A DNA stretch of 64,000 nt from UBA940 sp045613745 (GCA_045613745.1 JAZLBP010000008.1:79562-143561), one strand, 5' to 3'; positions 27,774 to 37,156 are shown, counted from the stretch's first letter. Notes: generated by a model from the sequence alone, not told the origin. Numbers and translations: made by a program.

Positions 27774-28409
27774 TTATTTGCGGCGGTATTTACCACCGAA
27801 TTGACCATTATTATAAATTTCAAGGTAATAGATACCACTCTGAGAAGTAACCTTTGCAGTCATACTTTCTGCCACAACAGGTATATTAACATCATAGTAA
27901 AGCAGTACTTTATCGCCCGAAATCTTATAAACATAGTCTGTTCCATATTTACCTTGTTTGCAAGTGCCATATTTCGAGAAAACAACATTCTCGTCGGCAA
28001 TTTCCACGGGAATCCACTCGCCAATAATACCCTCGGCGAGAGCAATAGCCACGGGCTCGGTGGGTTGTGTGGAAGCAGTGGTTTCTGCTACGGTCTGTGC
28101 CGATTGCTTGGTTTTGGGCGCAGGTGCAGAGGTGGGGCGTATGGGTTGCTCCACTTTTGTAGTCGATTTTGCAATACTTTCCCTTTTGGCGGGGGCTTCG
28201 CTTGTGGCCTGCTGCTTAGTCGGTTTGGTCTGCTTTTTAGGAGCAGGAGTAGGGGTGGATGCAGACGCGAGAGCTGGTTCTACTTGAACTTGCTCGGTGG
28301 GCACTTCGTTTAGAGTGACATATCCTTCTTCTATCATTCTATCGAATATCCACACCCACACCAACGATGTGGCCAAAACTATCAACAAAAATCGCAAAAG
28401 TCGCATCAT
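27774..28409 (-). CDS. Unrecognised membrane-anchored protein with low-complexity linker
   Basis: I do not recognise this gene. With the start at MMRLLRF (211 aa) it has one N-terminal membrane helix (about 3-21). A Pro/Thr/Ala/Lys-rich linker follows (about 40-125, with PTPAPKKQTKPTKQQAT and TSAPAPKTKQSAQTVAETT), then a C-terminal domain (about 126-211) opening IIGEWIPVEIADENVVFSKYGTCKQGKYGTDYVYKISGD. The latter resembles small lipocalin-like beta domains. The 20-codon upstream extension overlaps aroC and is unlikely. It starts 22 nt after the aroC stop and is probably the last gene of lptB-aroA-aroC. Confidence 0.6.
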   Translation of the reverse strand: MMRLLRFLLIVLATSLVWVWIFDRMIEEGYVTLNEVPTEQVQVEPALASASTPTPAPKKQTKPTKQQATSEAPAKRESIAKSTTKVEQPIRPTSAPAPKTKQSAQTVAETTASTQPTEPVAIALAEGIIGEWIPVEIADENVVFSKYGTCKQGKYGTDYVYKISGDKVLLYYDVNIPVVAESMTAKVTSQSGIYYLEIYNNGQFGGKYRRK

Positions 28410-28431
28410 ACGGTTCGATGTTTTAAGTGTT

Positions 28432-29415
28432 TTATCTCTTATTAATAAGCGCCAAGTCGGCAAGGGCAATGGCTACGGCACACTCCACGACTACACCTGC
28501 ACGCAGTGTAATACACGCATCGTGGCGGCCACCGATTTCGAGCGGCTCAACCAGACCCGACGCAAAATTGTAGGTCGGTTGGGCTATGCCGATACTTGCA
28601 GTTGGTTTGACTGCCGCGCGGACAACTATCTCATTTCCGTTTGAGATGCCACCTGCAACGCCTCCCGCATTGTTGGTTGCGGTGGTGCCTTGCGCGTCAA
28701 TGATAGCGTCGTTATGCTCCGAGCCACGCATACGCGCACACTCGAATCCAGCGCCAAACTCCACTCCCTTGACAGCGGGAACAGCAAACAGTGCGTGAGC
28801 CACAACGCTCTCGACCGAATCCCAGAAGGGCTCGCCAAGTCCCGCGGGGATACCTTCCACACGGCACTCAATAACACCGCCCACCGAGTCACCCGCAGCA
28901 ACCGCATCGGCCACAACACCATCAAACTCCGCAGGGTTTGTCACGCCGCCAAGTTCCACGATTTGGGTCTGAAACTCCGCGGTTTTCAGAATCTTCTTGG
29001 CCACAACGCCCGCAGCAACAACACCTAACGTCAGTCGGCCTGAAAAGTGTCCGCCACCTCGAGGGTCGTTCCATCCGTCAAACTTCTGCGCGCCCGTAAG
29101 GTCGGCGTGCGAGGGTCGGGGGTGGTTTTGCAGTTTGGAGTAGTCGCCCGAACGAGTGTTGGTATTACTGAAAAGAATGGTCAACGGAGCGCCCGTAGTG
29201 TGGTCGTTCCAAACACCCGACACGATTTGGGGCAGGTCGGCCTCAATGCGGGGTGTTGTACCAAAACCTCCGCTCTTGCGTCGTGCCAAGTCGGGCATCA
29301 AGTCGCTCTCCGACAATTCGATACCTGCGGGCACGCCGTCAAGCGTCACGCCCACCGATACTCCGTGCGACTCGCCGAATATCGAAACCCTGAAAATTCG
29401 TCCGAAACTATTCAT
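28432..29415 (-). CDS. aroC: Chorismate synthase
   Basis: Last step of the shikimate pathway, converting EPSP to chorismate with reduced FMN. At 327 residues it is slightly shorter than the usual 350-360. Signatures are FGESHGVSVGVTLDGVPAGIEL (about 12-33), the central DLTGAQKFDGWNDPRGGGHFSGRLTLG, and AGGISNGNEIVVRAAVKPTASI. It begins 8 nt inside the end of aroA, so the two consecutive pathway enzymes are translationally coupled. Confidence 0.95.
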   Translation of the reverse strand: MNSFGRIFRVSIFGESHGVSVGVTLDGVPAGIELSESDLMPDLARRKSGGFGTTPRIEADLPQIVSGVWNDHTTGAPLTILFSNTNTRSGDYSKLQNHPRPSHADLTGAQKFDGWNDPRGGGHFSGRLTLGVVAAGVVAKKILKTAEFQTQIVELGGVTNPAEFDGVVADAVAAGDSVGGVIECRVEGIPAGLGEPFWDSVESVVAHALFAVPAVKGVEFGAGFECARMRGSEHNDAIIDAQGTTATNNAGGVAGGISNGNEIVVRAAVKPTASIGIAQPTYNFASGLVEPLEIGGRHDACITLRAGVVVECAVAIALADLALINKR

Positions 29416-30658
29416 TTACTATCAACTTATCGTAATCTTCCCAAAAATCCTTATACGACTTGTGGACGCTCTCGGCACCTGTGATTGTAATCTCATCAGT
29501 AGCATTTAGCGCCAACACTGCCAAGGTCATAGCAATACGGTGGTCGCCAAAGCTATCGACCGTACCGCCACAAGGCACACCGCCACGGATACGCATAACG
29601 TTATCCTCGGTGATATCGACCTCGATGCCAAGTTTACCAAACTCCGAAGCGATAGTTTCGGCGCGGTTGCTCTCCTTGCTTTGCAGACGGTTTGTACCGA
29701 TAATCACGCTCTCGCCCTCGCAGTTGGCAGCCAGAGTAGCCAATGCGGGGAACAAGTCGGGACAATCGGTAGCATCGAACTCGAAGGCGCGCAACGGACG
29801 GGCTGCCACACGCACCGAGTTGTCGGTGGTGGTAATCTCGGCTCCCGCATCGGTAAGCGCTTTGATAATAGCCTTGTCGGCTTGCAGCGACAGCGGATTG
29901 AGGTTATTGACAACCACGTCGCCCGCGATTGCGCCCGCAACCAGCAGGCACGATGCGCCACTCCAATCGCCCTCGATGTTATAATCCACCGCTTTGTACT
30001 CTTGTCCGCCTTGAACAAAGAACTCCTTGTAGTCGCGGTGCACAATATCAACGCCGAAGCTCTCGGCAGTCGAGATTGTCATATCGATATAAGGTTTGCT
30101 GTTGAGCGTATCAACATATATAACAGTATCCTCCTTGGCACAGGGCAGGGCAGTGAGCAGACCCGTAATAAACTGCGAGCTCACCGAGCCGTCAACCTCC
30201 ACTTCGCCACCTTGCAGAGGGCCTTTGACCGTAATGGGCAGAAGACCATCCTTGCAGTGTACCTCTACACCCAGCTTTTCGAGCGGTCCCGTCATCATCG
30301 AGATAGGGCGACGCATAATTGAGCTGTGACCCGTTACAGTGATAGGCGAGCTACACAGCGAGGCGATGGGTGTAAACAATCGTGTCGAAAGACCCGACTC
30401 GCCAATATTTAGCAGGTTTGCTCGGGGCGAGAGGCCTCCTTTAATCTTATAGGTGTGTTTGTCGATTTGCTCGACCTCGGCACCAAGAATCTGAATCACA
30501 TCGAGTGCAGCTTCGGTGTCGTCACACAACTCCACACCACGCAGTGTGGTGGTGCCATTGGCAAGCAGAGCTGCGGCAATGGCTCTTTGGGCGTAGCTTT
30601 TTGAACTTGGCGGTGTAACACTTCCGGTTACCCGCCCGCGTCTGACGGTTTTGTCCAT
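29408..30658 (-). CDS. aroA: EPSP synthase (3-phosphoshikimate 1-carboxyvinyltransferase)
   Basis: Sixth shikimate step, adding enolpyruvate to shikimate-3-phosphate. Of 416 residues: N-terminal VTPPSSKSYAQRAIAAALLANGTT (substrate lysine region), ESGLSTRLFTPIASL, the SSQFITGLL region, DATDCPDLFPALATLAA and the C-terminal GDHRIAMTLAVLALNA. The classic glycine-rich NAGTA motif is replaced by GESGLSTR, as in class II enzymes. It lies 21 nt after lptB and overlaps aroC. Confidence 0.95.
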   Translation of the reverse strand: MDKTVRRGRVTGSVTPPSSKSYAQRAIAAALLANGTTTLRGVELCDDTEAALDVIQILGAEVEQIDKHTYKIKGGLSPRANLLNIGESGLSTRLFTPIASLCSSPITVTGHSSIMRRPISMMTGPLEKLGVEVHCKDGLLPITVKGPLQGGEVEVDGSVSSQFITGLLTALPCAKEDTVIYVDTLNSKPYIDMTISTAESFGVDIVHRDYKEFFVQGGQEYKAVDYNIEGDWSGASCLLVAGAIAGDVVVNNLNPLSLQADKAIIKALTDAGAEITTTDNSVRVAARPLRAFEFDATDCPDLFPALATLAANCEGESVIIGTNRLQSKESNRAETIASEFGKLGIEVDITEDNVMRIRGGVPCGGTVDSFGDHRIAMTLAVLALNATDEITITGAESVHKSYKDFWEDYDKLIVNE

Positions 30659-30679
30659 CTATAATATATAAGGTAGATA

Positions 30680-31417
30680 CTATTTCAATGTAAAGTCCTT
30701 GCCGAGATATACCTCGCGTACACGTTCGTCGGCGGCCAACTCCTCGGCAGTACCCGCTTTGAGGATTTTACCCTCGAACAGCAGATAGGTGCGGTCGGTA
30801 ATCGAAAGGGTCTCGCGCACGTTGTGGTCGGTGATGATCACACCGATGTTAATCTGTTTGAGTTTGCGCACGATACTCTGAATCTCCTCCACCGCAATGG
30901 GGTCCACACCCGCAAACGGCTCATCAAGCAGAATAAACTTGGGGTTGATTGCCACAGCACGCGCAATCTCGGTACGACGACGCTCGCCACCCGACAATTG
31001 ATTACCTTTGCTCTTACGCACCTTGGTAAGACTAAATTCGCTAATCAGCTCTTCGAGGCGTTGTTTTTGGTACTCCTTCGAGAAATCAGTCATCTCGAGC
31101 ACCGAGCGGATATTATCCTCGACACTCAGATTTCGGAACACCGAAGCCTCTTGTGCAAGATAACCCACACCCATTTGTGCACGCTTATAGACGGGGAGAG
31201 TACTCAAATCGATGATTTCGCCCTCATCGCCTTGAAGATAGATGCTTCCCTCGTTGGGCTTAATAAGACCCACAACCATATAAAACGAGGTGGTTTTACC
31301 CGCTCCGTTAGGACCGAGCAGACCCACTATCTCGCCTTGGTTCACCTCGATAGATACTTTATTTACTACTGTGCGCGACTTGTATTTCTTGACAAGGTCG
31401 CGAGTGTACAATTTCAT
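30680..31417 (-). CDS. lptB: LptB, lipopolysaccharide-export ABC ATPase
   Basis: Cytoplasmic ATPase of LptB2FG, which extracts LPS from the inner membrane. The 245 residues carry Walker A GPNGAGKTT (about 35-43), Q-loop LAQEASVFRNLSVEDNI, ABC signature LSGGERRRTEIARA, Walker B FILLDEPFAGVDPIAVEEIQ and switch histidine TDHNVRETLSI. These segments are LptB-specific. First gene of a unit continuing to aroA and aroC, an arrangement without obvious functional link. Confidence 0.95.
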   Translation of the reverse strand: MKLYTRDLVKKYKSRTVVNKVSIEVNQGEIVGLLGPNGAGKTTSFYMVVGLIKPNEGSIYLQGDEGEIIDLSTLPVYKRAQMGVGYLAQEASVFRNLSVEDNIRSVLEMTDFSKEYQKQRLEELISEFSLTKVRKSKGNQLSGGERRRTEIARAVAINPKFILLDEPFAGVDPIAVEEIQSIVRKLKQINIGVIITDHNVRETLSITDRTYLLFEGKILKAGTAEELAADERVREVYLGKDFTLK

Positions 31418-31436
31418 TTTTCAAAAATATTTTTCA

Positions 31437-31444
31437 CAAAGTTA
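31437..31444 (-). promoter_or_regulatory. -7 box TAACTTTG for lptB-aroA-aroC
   Basis: Perfect minus-strand TAnnTTTG, predicted start near 31431 and leader about 14 nt. It is divergent from the first recQ. Confidence 0.6.
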
Positions 31445-31466
31445 GCGATTTTTAGAAAAAAAGCAC

Positions 31467-31474
31467 TATCTTTA
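31467..31474 (+). promoter_or_regulatory. -7-like box TATCTTTA for recQ (first copy)
   Basis: One mismatch to TAnnTTTG. The start near 31480 would give a leader of about 24 nt before the ATG at 31504. Confidence 0.4.
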
Positions 31475-31503
31475 TTCTGTAAAAAATGCGTAACATCATT
31501 CTT

Positions 31504-33705
31504 ATGGCAACAAAACAGTACTCGGACAAAGTCATATACGATAAACTTAAGGAGTATTTTGGCTTTTCGTCGTTCAAGGGAAACCAAGAGGCAGTTATCA
31601 AAAATCTGCTGGCCGGCAAGGATACTTTTGTACTTATGCCCACCGGCGGAGGAAAGTCTTTGTGCTACCAGTTGCCTGCGATGATTATGGACGGAGTGGC
31701 TATCGTCATTTCGCCGCTTATCGCACTGATGAAAAACCAGGTTGATGCAATGCGTGCATTCAGCACCGACGAGGGTGTGGCTCACTTCCTGAACTCGTCA
31801 CTCAACAAGGCTGCCATCAATCAGGTGCGCGAGGATGTGCTTGCAGGTAAGACCAAACTACTCTACTTTGCACCCGAATCGCTCACAAAGGAGGATAACA
31901 TCGCATTTCTTCGCAAAATCAAGATTTCGTTCTTTGCCATAGACGAAGCGCACTGTATCTCGGAGTGGGGTCACGATTTCCGTCCCGAGTATCGCCGAAT
32001 CAGACCTATTATTAATGATATTGGTAATGCGCCGCTGATTGCGCTCACCGCTACGGCTACGCCCAAAGTTCAGATGGACATCCAAAAGAACTTGGGCATG
32101 AACGATGCGACGGTATTCAAATCGTCATTCAACCGTCCCAACCTCTACTATGAGTTGCGTCCCAAAGTTGATGCCGAGCGCGAAATCATCCGCTACATCA
32201 AGACCAACGAGGGTAAGTCGGGTATCATCTACTGCTTGAGCCGCAAAAAGGTGGAAGAGCTCGCCGAGTTGCTCCGCGCCAACCATATTCGTGCACACGC
32301 CTACCACGCAGGTATGGATGCAAGCACACGCGCCCAAAATCAGGATGACTTCCTGATGGAGAAGGTCGATGTGATTGTGGCCACCATCGCATTTGGTATG
32401 GGTATTGACAAACCCGACGTGCGTTACGTTATCCACTACGACATTCCCAAGAGCCTTGAAGGTTACTACCAAGAGACGGGTCGCGCAGGTCGTGACGGCG
32501 GCGAGGGTAAGTGTATAACCTTCTACAGCTACAAGGATATCCAAAAGCTCGAAAAGTTCATGCAGGGTAAGCCCGTTGCCGAACAGGAGATTGGTAAACT
32601 GCTACTGCTCGAAACTGTATCGTATGCCGAGTCGTCGATGTGTCGTCGTCGCACGCTGTTGCACTATTTTGGCGAGGAGTACACCGAGGATAACTGCGGC
32701 TGTTGCGATAACTGTATCAATCCTAAACCAAAGATTGATGTTACCAAAGATATGGTGCTGATGTTCGAGGTTTTAGGCAAGATTGGCGATAAGTTCAAAA
32801 TCGACTATCTGGTCAATGTAATGTTGGGCAAAGTAACCGCAATGATTAAGAGTTATGGCCACAACAAATGCGACTACTTTGGTTGCGGAGATAGTCATGA
32901 TGCCAAGTATTGGGGCGCTGTGATTCGTCAGGCTCTGATTCAGGGTATGATTGACAAGAATATCGAGAACTACGGACTTATATCTATCAACGACAAGGGT
33001 CGCGAGTTTATGAAAACACCCCACAAGGTGGAAATCACACTCGACCACAACTACGATGCCGAGCAAAAAGAGGAGCAAGCAGTTGCAAGTATGGGTAAGA
33101 GCGGCGCCGTAGCCGATGAAGAACTCTTCTCGATGCTTAAAGACCTTCGCAAGAAGGTTGCACGCGACCACTCGCTGCCTCCGTTTGTGGTGTTCCAAGA
33201 TCCGTCGCTCGAAGATATGTCGATTCAATATCCCATCACACTCGAGGAGTTGCAAAACATTCAGGGTGTGGGTGCTGGTAAGGCTCAACGTTTCGGCGCG
33301 CCGTTTATCAGCCTGATTAAGACCTATGTCGAGGAGAAGGACATCATCCGTCCGCAAGACATGGTGGTGAAGAGTGTTGGTGGCAAGAGCGCCAACAAGA
33401 TTTTCATCATCCAAAGTATCGACCGCAAGATGGACTTCGAGGATATTGCTCGTGCCAAGGATTTGGATTTCGACGAGTTGCTCACCGAAATCGAAACCAT
33501 CGTGAACTCGGGTACCAAACTTAACATCTCGTACTACATCAACGAGTATATGGACGAGGACAAAGCCGAGGATATTTACGACTACTTCAAGGAGGATGCC
33601 GAGACCGACTCACTGGCAGAAGCTGTGAACGAGCTTGGCCGCGAATACACCGAAGAGGAAATTCGCCTGGTACGCATTAAATTTATTTGCGAACAGGGCA
33701 ATTAA
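31504..33705 (+). CDS. recQ: RecQ DNA helicase, long form with HRDC
   Basis: ATP-dependent 3'-5' helicase in recombination and fork repair. The 733-residue protein (start MATKQYS; an ATG 18 nt upstream sits almost on the predicted transcript start) has motif 0/I NQEAVIKNLLAGKDTFVLMPTGGGKSLCYQLPA, DEAHCISEWGHDFRPEY, ATATPKVQ, the helicase C half with GMGIDKPDVRYVIHYD and QETGRAGRDGGEGKCI. A zinc cluster follows (CRRRTLLHYFGE..CGCCDNC), then a winged helix and a C-terminal HRDC-like region (about 565-640). A second RecQ lies at 51.5 kb. Confidence 0.95.
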   Translation: MATKQYSDKVIYDKLKEYFGFSSFKGNQEAVIKNLLAGKDTFVLMPTGGGKSLCYQLPAMIMDGVAIVISPLIALMKNQVDAMRAFSTDEGVAHFLNSSLNKAAINQVREDVLAGKTKLLYFAPESLTKEDNIAFLRKIKISFFAIDEAHCISEWGHDFRPEYRRIRPIINDIGNAPLIALTATATPKVQMDIQKNLGMNDATVFKSSFNRPNLYYELRPKVDAEREIIRYIKTNEGKSGIIYCLSRKKVEELAELLRANHIRAHAYHAGMDASTRAQNQDDFLMEKVDVIVATIAFGMGIDKPDVRYVIHYDIPKSLEGYYQETGRAGRDGGEGKCITFYSYKDIQKLEKFMQGKPVAEQEIGKLLLLETVSYAESSMCRRRTLLHYFGEEYTEDNCGCCDNCINPKPKIDVTKDMVLMFEVLGKIGDKFKIDYLVNVMLGKVTAMIKSYGHNKCDYFGCGDSHDAKYWGAVIRQALIQGMIDKNIENYGLISINDKGREFMKTPHKVEITLDHNYDAEQKEEQAVASMGKSGAVADEELFSMLKDLRKKVARDHSLPPFVVFQDPSLEDMSIQYPITLEELQNIQGVGAGKAQRFGAPFISLIKTYVEEKDIIRPQDMVVKSVGGKSANKIFIIQSIDRKMDFEDIARAKDLDFDELLTEIETIVNSGTKLNISYYINEYMDEDKAEDIYDYFKEDAETDSLAEAVNELGREYTEEEIRLVRIKFICEQGN

Positions 33706-33752
33706 TCTCAATTTATTACGTTATAACAGTAAAACGGACTACAAACTATGTT

Positions 33753-33838
33753 GATGCTCATCTTGGCAATATGCGTCAGTCGCTTGATTTTGCGTATTTC
33801 GCGCAAACATTAGCGTCGTGTGCATAGGCGAGAGCATC
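33753..33838 (+). other. 86-nt nested inverted repeat, possible structured RNA
   Basis: Four nested complementary pairs between recQ and its terminator: GATGCTC/GAGCATC (33753-33759 with 33832-33838), ATGC/GCAT (33771-33774 with 33822-33825), CGCT/AGCG (33781-33784 with 33812-33815) and TTTGCG/CGCAAA (33789-33794 with 33802-33807). The inner loops are symmetrical (6/6 and 4/4). A 21-codon hydrophobic ORF (33748-33813) overlaps it. No promoter box is visible, so it may be part of the recQ 3' untranslated region. Confidence 0.35.
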
Positions 33839-33857
33839 TTATCAATAACCAATAATA

Positions 33858-33889
33858 AAAAACTCCGAGGCGAAAACCTCGGAGTTTTT
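33858..33889. terminator. Bidirectional terminator between recQ and the tricorn-type protease gene
   Basis: 13-bp repeat AAAAACTCCGAGG / CCTCGGAGTTTTT with a 6-nt loop; A and T tracts suit both directions. Confidence 0.88.
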
Positions 33890-33907
33890 GTTTGTTTTGT
33901 GTCGGGG

Positions 33908-36900
33908 TTATTTGCGTTTTGCCGCATCAATCTCCGACAGCAGTTGGCGTACAGCAGCCTCCAACTGTTCGTCGCGACCGCGAACTACCTCCTCGGCCGA
34001 GTTAGCAATCTTGACATCGGGCTCCAGCTGCGAGTTTTCGAGGAAGGGACCCTCGGCGGTGCGATAACCAACAACAGGAATACCGAAGTAGAGGCTCGGG
34101 TCTTGTAGGGTCTCCCAACTTACGCTAGTCATAGTTCCCGGCACGGGCATACCCACCAGCGAACCGATGCCGCGGTGTTTGTACACCCACGGAGTACCGT
34201 GTGCGTTCGAGTAGTTAGCCTCACCAATCAGCATAATCGAAGCCTTGTTCCAACGACGCGAAGGCATATCGCACGCGTGTTTGCCGCGAATCTCTTGGGT
34301 TAGATACTTCTCGCCACTGAACAGCACCTCGATATCCTCGTGCAGACGACCACCACCATTGAAACGGGTGTCGATAACGATACCCTCGCAGTGGTTGTAG
34401 CGGCCCAAGATATCCGAATAAACGGTGCGGAAACTGGGGTCGCCCATCGACTCGATGTGAACATAACCCAAACGACCATTCGACAGACGAGTAACCTCAT
34501 CGGCAGTGCGGCGCACCCAACGTTTGTAAAGCAAGCTGTTGCGGCCGCTGAGCGTAATAGGTTTGATAACCTCATCAACGCACTCGCCCGAAGCCTTGCG
34601 GATACGTACCAACATACGTTTGCCACTCTTGCGGCTCAACAAAGGCAGATAGTCCTCGCCCGCTTTGATGGGAGTGCCATCAATAGCCTCGATAACATCA
34701 CCCACAGCGAGTTTTGATGCAGCCTTGTCGAACGGACCTTGTTGCAGAATCTCGACAACCTTCAAACCGTCGCCTTTGTAATTTTGGTCGAAGAACAGAC
34801 CGAGGTCGCAAGTAACGTCGCTAGTTGCAGGATAGCTTACGCGGTATCCGCTACCTGTGTGCGAAACGTTCAGCTCGCCCAACCACTCGCTCAACATCTC
34901 GGCAAAGTCGAAGTTGTTGTCGATGTGGGGCAGGAACTTGGCATAAGCATCGCGCAACATCTCCCAATCCACACCGTGCATATCCTCGACATAGAAACGA
35001 GCCTTCTCTTGACGATAGACGCGGTCGAACATATACTCACGTTCGGCTGCGCGGTCCAGACGGAACTCGCCCGACACCGAGATGGGCTCCAGTTTTTTGG
35101 ATGCAGGTTTGAACTTTTGGGCGCGACTGCCAAGAACAAATGCGGTAGTCTGTTTCTCATCCCATACCATACGGCCCGATGCCGAGCCAATCTTGGTAGG
35201 AGTACTGCTCGACAGTTCGAGTTGCCAGAGGTTGGTACCGCTCTCGTATGCTGCTTGGTAGTAGAGGCTGGTGCAGTCTTTGTCCAAAGTAGCCGAACCG
35301 ATGTTAGCCGACACGGGAGTCAGACGTTTAATACGGTCTTCGATACCGCGCAACTCAACAACAATCTCCTTGACAGCCTCTTTCTCTTTTTTGTCTTTAG
35401 AATCTTTCTTGTCGGCTTTGTCGCCATCCTTCGACTCGTCAGCCTTGGCGAGTTTCTCGAGTTCGGCAGCCAGCTCGCGCTCTTCCTTGCTCAAGCGAGC
35501 CTTGTCGTAGGCCTCGCGATTGAGGAACACAATCATCACGTCGCGCAGAGTGCCCCACGACGCGTGGTTGCGCATACCATAGCGCTCCGAGGTAAACAGA
35601 ATAGCGTTACCACCCAACACCCATTGGGGTGCGTAGTCGGTGTAGCCACTGTTGGTCAGGTTGTGGATAGGCTCGCCACCCGCAGCCGAAACGATACCAA
35701 TGTCGGTGTAGGGGTCGTGGTTGTTGCCTACGTAGCAGATTGCAAACCATTTGCCATCGGGCGACCAACTATAATCAAACGAGCCATTGGTTGCGTAGCA
35801 TTGCGAGCCGTCGGTGATTTGGCGGGTTTTGCCTGTTTCGATATCCATTACCATCAGGCGCTCGCGGTTCTCGATATATGCCAACTCTTTACCATTGGGC
35901 GAGTATTGAGGCGCGCGGCGATCAACCTTGTTATTTTTGAACATAGGTTTCTCCTCGATGGTAGTTGCGTAAGGGAATGCAACATCCTCCTTGCGGGTCA
36001 TCTCGGCGGTGAAGATTTGCCACTTGCCATCGCGCTCCGAAGCGTAAGTCACCTTACGACCATCGGGCGAGAAACATACATCTGCCTCCGCAGCTGCTGT
36101 GTGGGTAATTTGTTTGGTAGTTGCGTAATCGACTGCGGTTACAAACACCTCACCACGACAAGTGAATACCAATTGTTTGCCATCGCGCGACACATCCGAG
36201 TCACTGCTCATCGACACCGACAGCATTGCGCGGTCGTTCGAGGTGTCGTCGGTCAGCATTGTTACATTTAGCTTACTGGGCGCTTTGCCATCACGTTTGA
36301 TATAGATATCACCATCGTAGGCGTAACACAAGGTTTGGTCTGCGGCAACCGACAAGAAACGCACGGGGTGAGTTTTGTGGTTGGTCACCTTCTCGACCTT
36401 GGCAGGTTTGGCCAGCGAAGTAGCATATACATTGAACGAGCCATCGCGCTCACTCAGGTAGTAGAGGGTCTTGCCATCGGCCGAAACTCGGGGTTGGCGA
36501 TCCTCACCCTCAAACGAAGTGAGTTTGGTGTGTTTTCCGCCGTCGTACAGCCACAAGTCGCGAGTAATGGACGAGGTGTGGTGTTTGCGCCAGATATTCT
36601 CGCCACCTTTGCGGTCTTGATACACAAAACTTTCGCCCTTACCAACAAAGCTAATCTCCTCGGCAGGAGTAGCCAACACCTGACGGGCACGTCCACCCAC
36701 GCGAGGAACGGCATAGAGCTCGGTCATCGACGATGCAGGGAACAGCACACTCTCGGCAGGGTCCTCACGTTGGGCCGAGAAGAGAATCTCGCTACCATCG
36801 GGGGTGTAACACCAGGGGGTCTCGTTTGCCGAGTGAGTGGTCAAACGTTTGGGCTCGCCACCCTCGACGGGAATAGCAAACAGGTCGAAACCTCCAAAAC

Positions 36901-37144
36901 GGTTCGACGCAAAGGTAATCTCCTTGCTGTCGGGCGACCACACGGGTGCATAATCATAGGCGGTATTGGTGGTAAGCTGTCGTGCCTGACCGCCCTCGGC
37001 AGACACGACCCACAGATTACCCTTATAGCTGAAAACCACGCTTTGGCCATTGGGCGAGATTGCGGGGTAGCGCAGCCATTGGGGAGTCATCGCGGCGGCA
37101 GTTTGCACCGCAAAGACCATCATCAATAGTAAGATTCGCTTCAT
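33908..37144 (-). CDS. Tricorn-type protease: WD40-like beta-propellers, PDZ, S41 domain
   Basis: Exported peptidase of the tricorn/S41 group, presumed to trim peptides. The 1078 residues start with a signal peptide (1-18, cleavage after TAAA). There are PD40/WD40-like repeats (about 22-540; ISPNGQSVVFSYKGNLWV, WSPDSKEITFASNR), a very charged Lys/Asp/Glu linker (about 545-600), the tricorn C1 domain, a PDZ domain (about 765-845) and the S41 core. A catalytic-histidine candidate is in GELNVSHTG and the serine candidate is in GEANYSNAHG. The residue after the serine is Asn rather than Asp. Behind DUF1847 and panE. Confidence 0.9.
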   Translation of the reverse strand: MKRILLLMMVFAVQTAAAMTPQWLRYPAISPNGQSVVFSYKGNLWVVSAEGGQARQLTTNTAYDYAPVWSPDSKEITFASNRFGGFDLFAIPVEGGEPKRLTTHSANETPWCYTPDGSEILFSAQREDPAESVLFPASSMTELYAVPRVGGRARQVLATPAEEISFVGKGESFVYQDRKGGENIWRKHHTSSITRDLWLYDGGKHTKLTSFEGEDRQPRVSADGKTLYYLSERDGSFNVYATSLAKPAKVEKVTNHKTHPVRFLSVAADQTLCYAYDGDIYIKRDGKAPSKLNVTMLTDDTSNDRAMLSVSMSSDSDVSRDGKQLVFTCRGEVFVTAVDYATTKQITHTAAAEADVCFSPDGRKVTYASERDGKWQIFTAEMTRKEDVAFPYATTIEEKPMFKNNKVDRRAPQYSPNGKELAYIENRERLMVMDIETGKTRQITDGSQCYATNGSFDYSWSPDGKWFAICYVGNNHDPYTDIGIVSAAGGEPIHNLTNSGYTDYAPQWVLGGNAILFTSERYGMRNHASWGTLRDVMIVFLNREAYDKARLSKEERELAAELEKLAKADESKDGDKADKKDSKDKKEKEAVKEIVVELRGIEDRIKRLTPVSANIGSATLDKDCTSLYYQAAYESGTNLWQLELSSSTPTKIGSASGRMVWDEKQTTAFVLGSRAQKFKPASKKLEPISVSGEFRLDRAAEREYMFDRVYRQEKARFYVEDMHGVDWEMLRDAYAKFLPHIDNNFDFAEMLSEWLGELNVSHTGSGYRVSYPATSDVTCDLGLFFDQNYKGDGLKVVEILQQGPFDKAASKLAVGDVIEAIDGTPIKAGEDYLPLLSRKSGKRMLVRIRKASGECVDEVIKPITLSGRNSLLYKRWVRRTADEVTRLSNGRLGYVHIESMGDPSFRTVYSDILGRYNHCEGIVIDTRFNGGGRLHEDIEVLFSGEKYLTQEIRGKHACDMPSRRWNKASIMLIGEANYSNAHGTPWVYKHRGIGSLVGMPVPGTMTSVSWETLQDPSLYFGIPVVGYRTAEGPFLENSQLEPDVKIANSAEEVVRGRDEQLEAAVRQLLSEIDAAKRK

Positions 37145-37156
37145 ATAGGTTAAAAT

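Noticed and set aside
34739..36271. 510-codon plus-strand frame opposite the tricorn-type protease
   Set aside because: Antisense shadow with no domain and no promoter.
34739..37144. Thought of a frameshift or fusion in the 1078-residue protease
   Set aside because: The open frame is continuous and the propeller-PDZ-S41 order is the normal tricorn layout.
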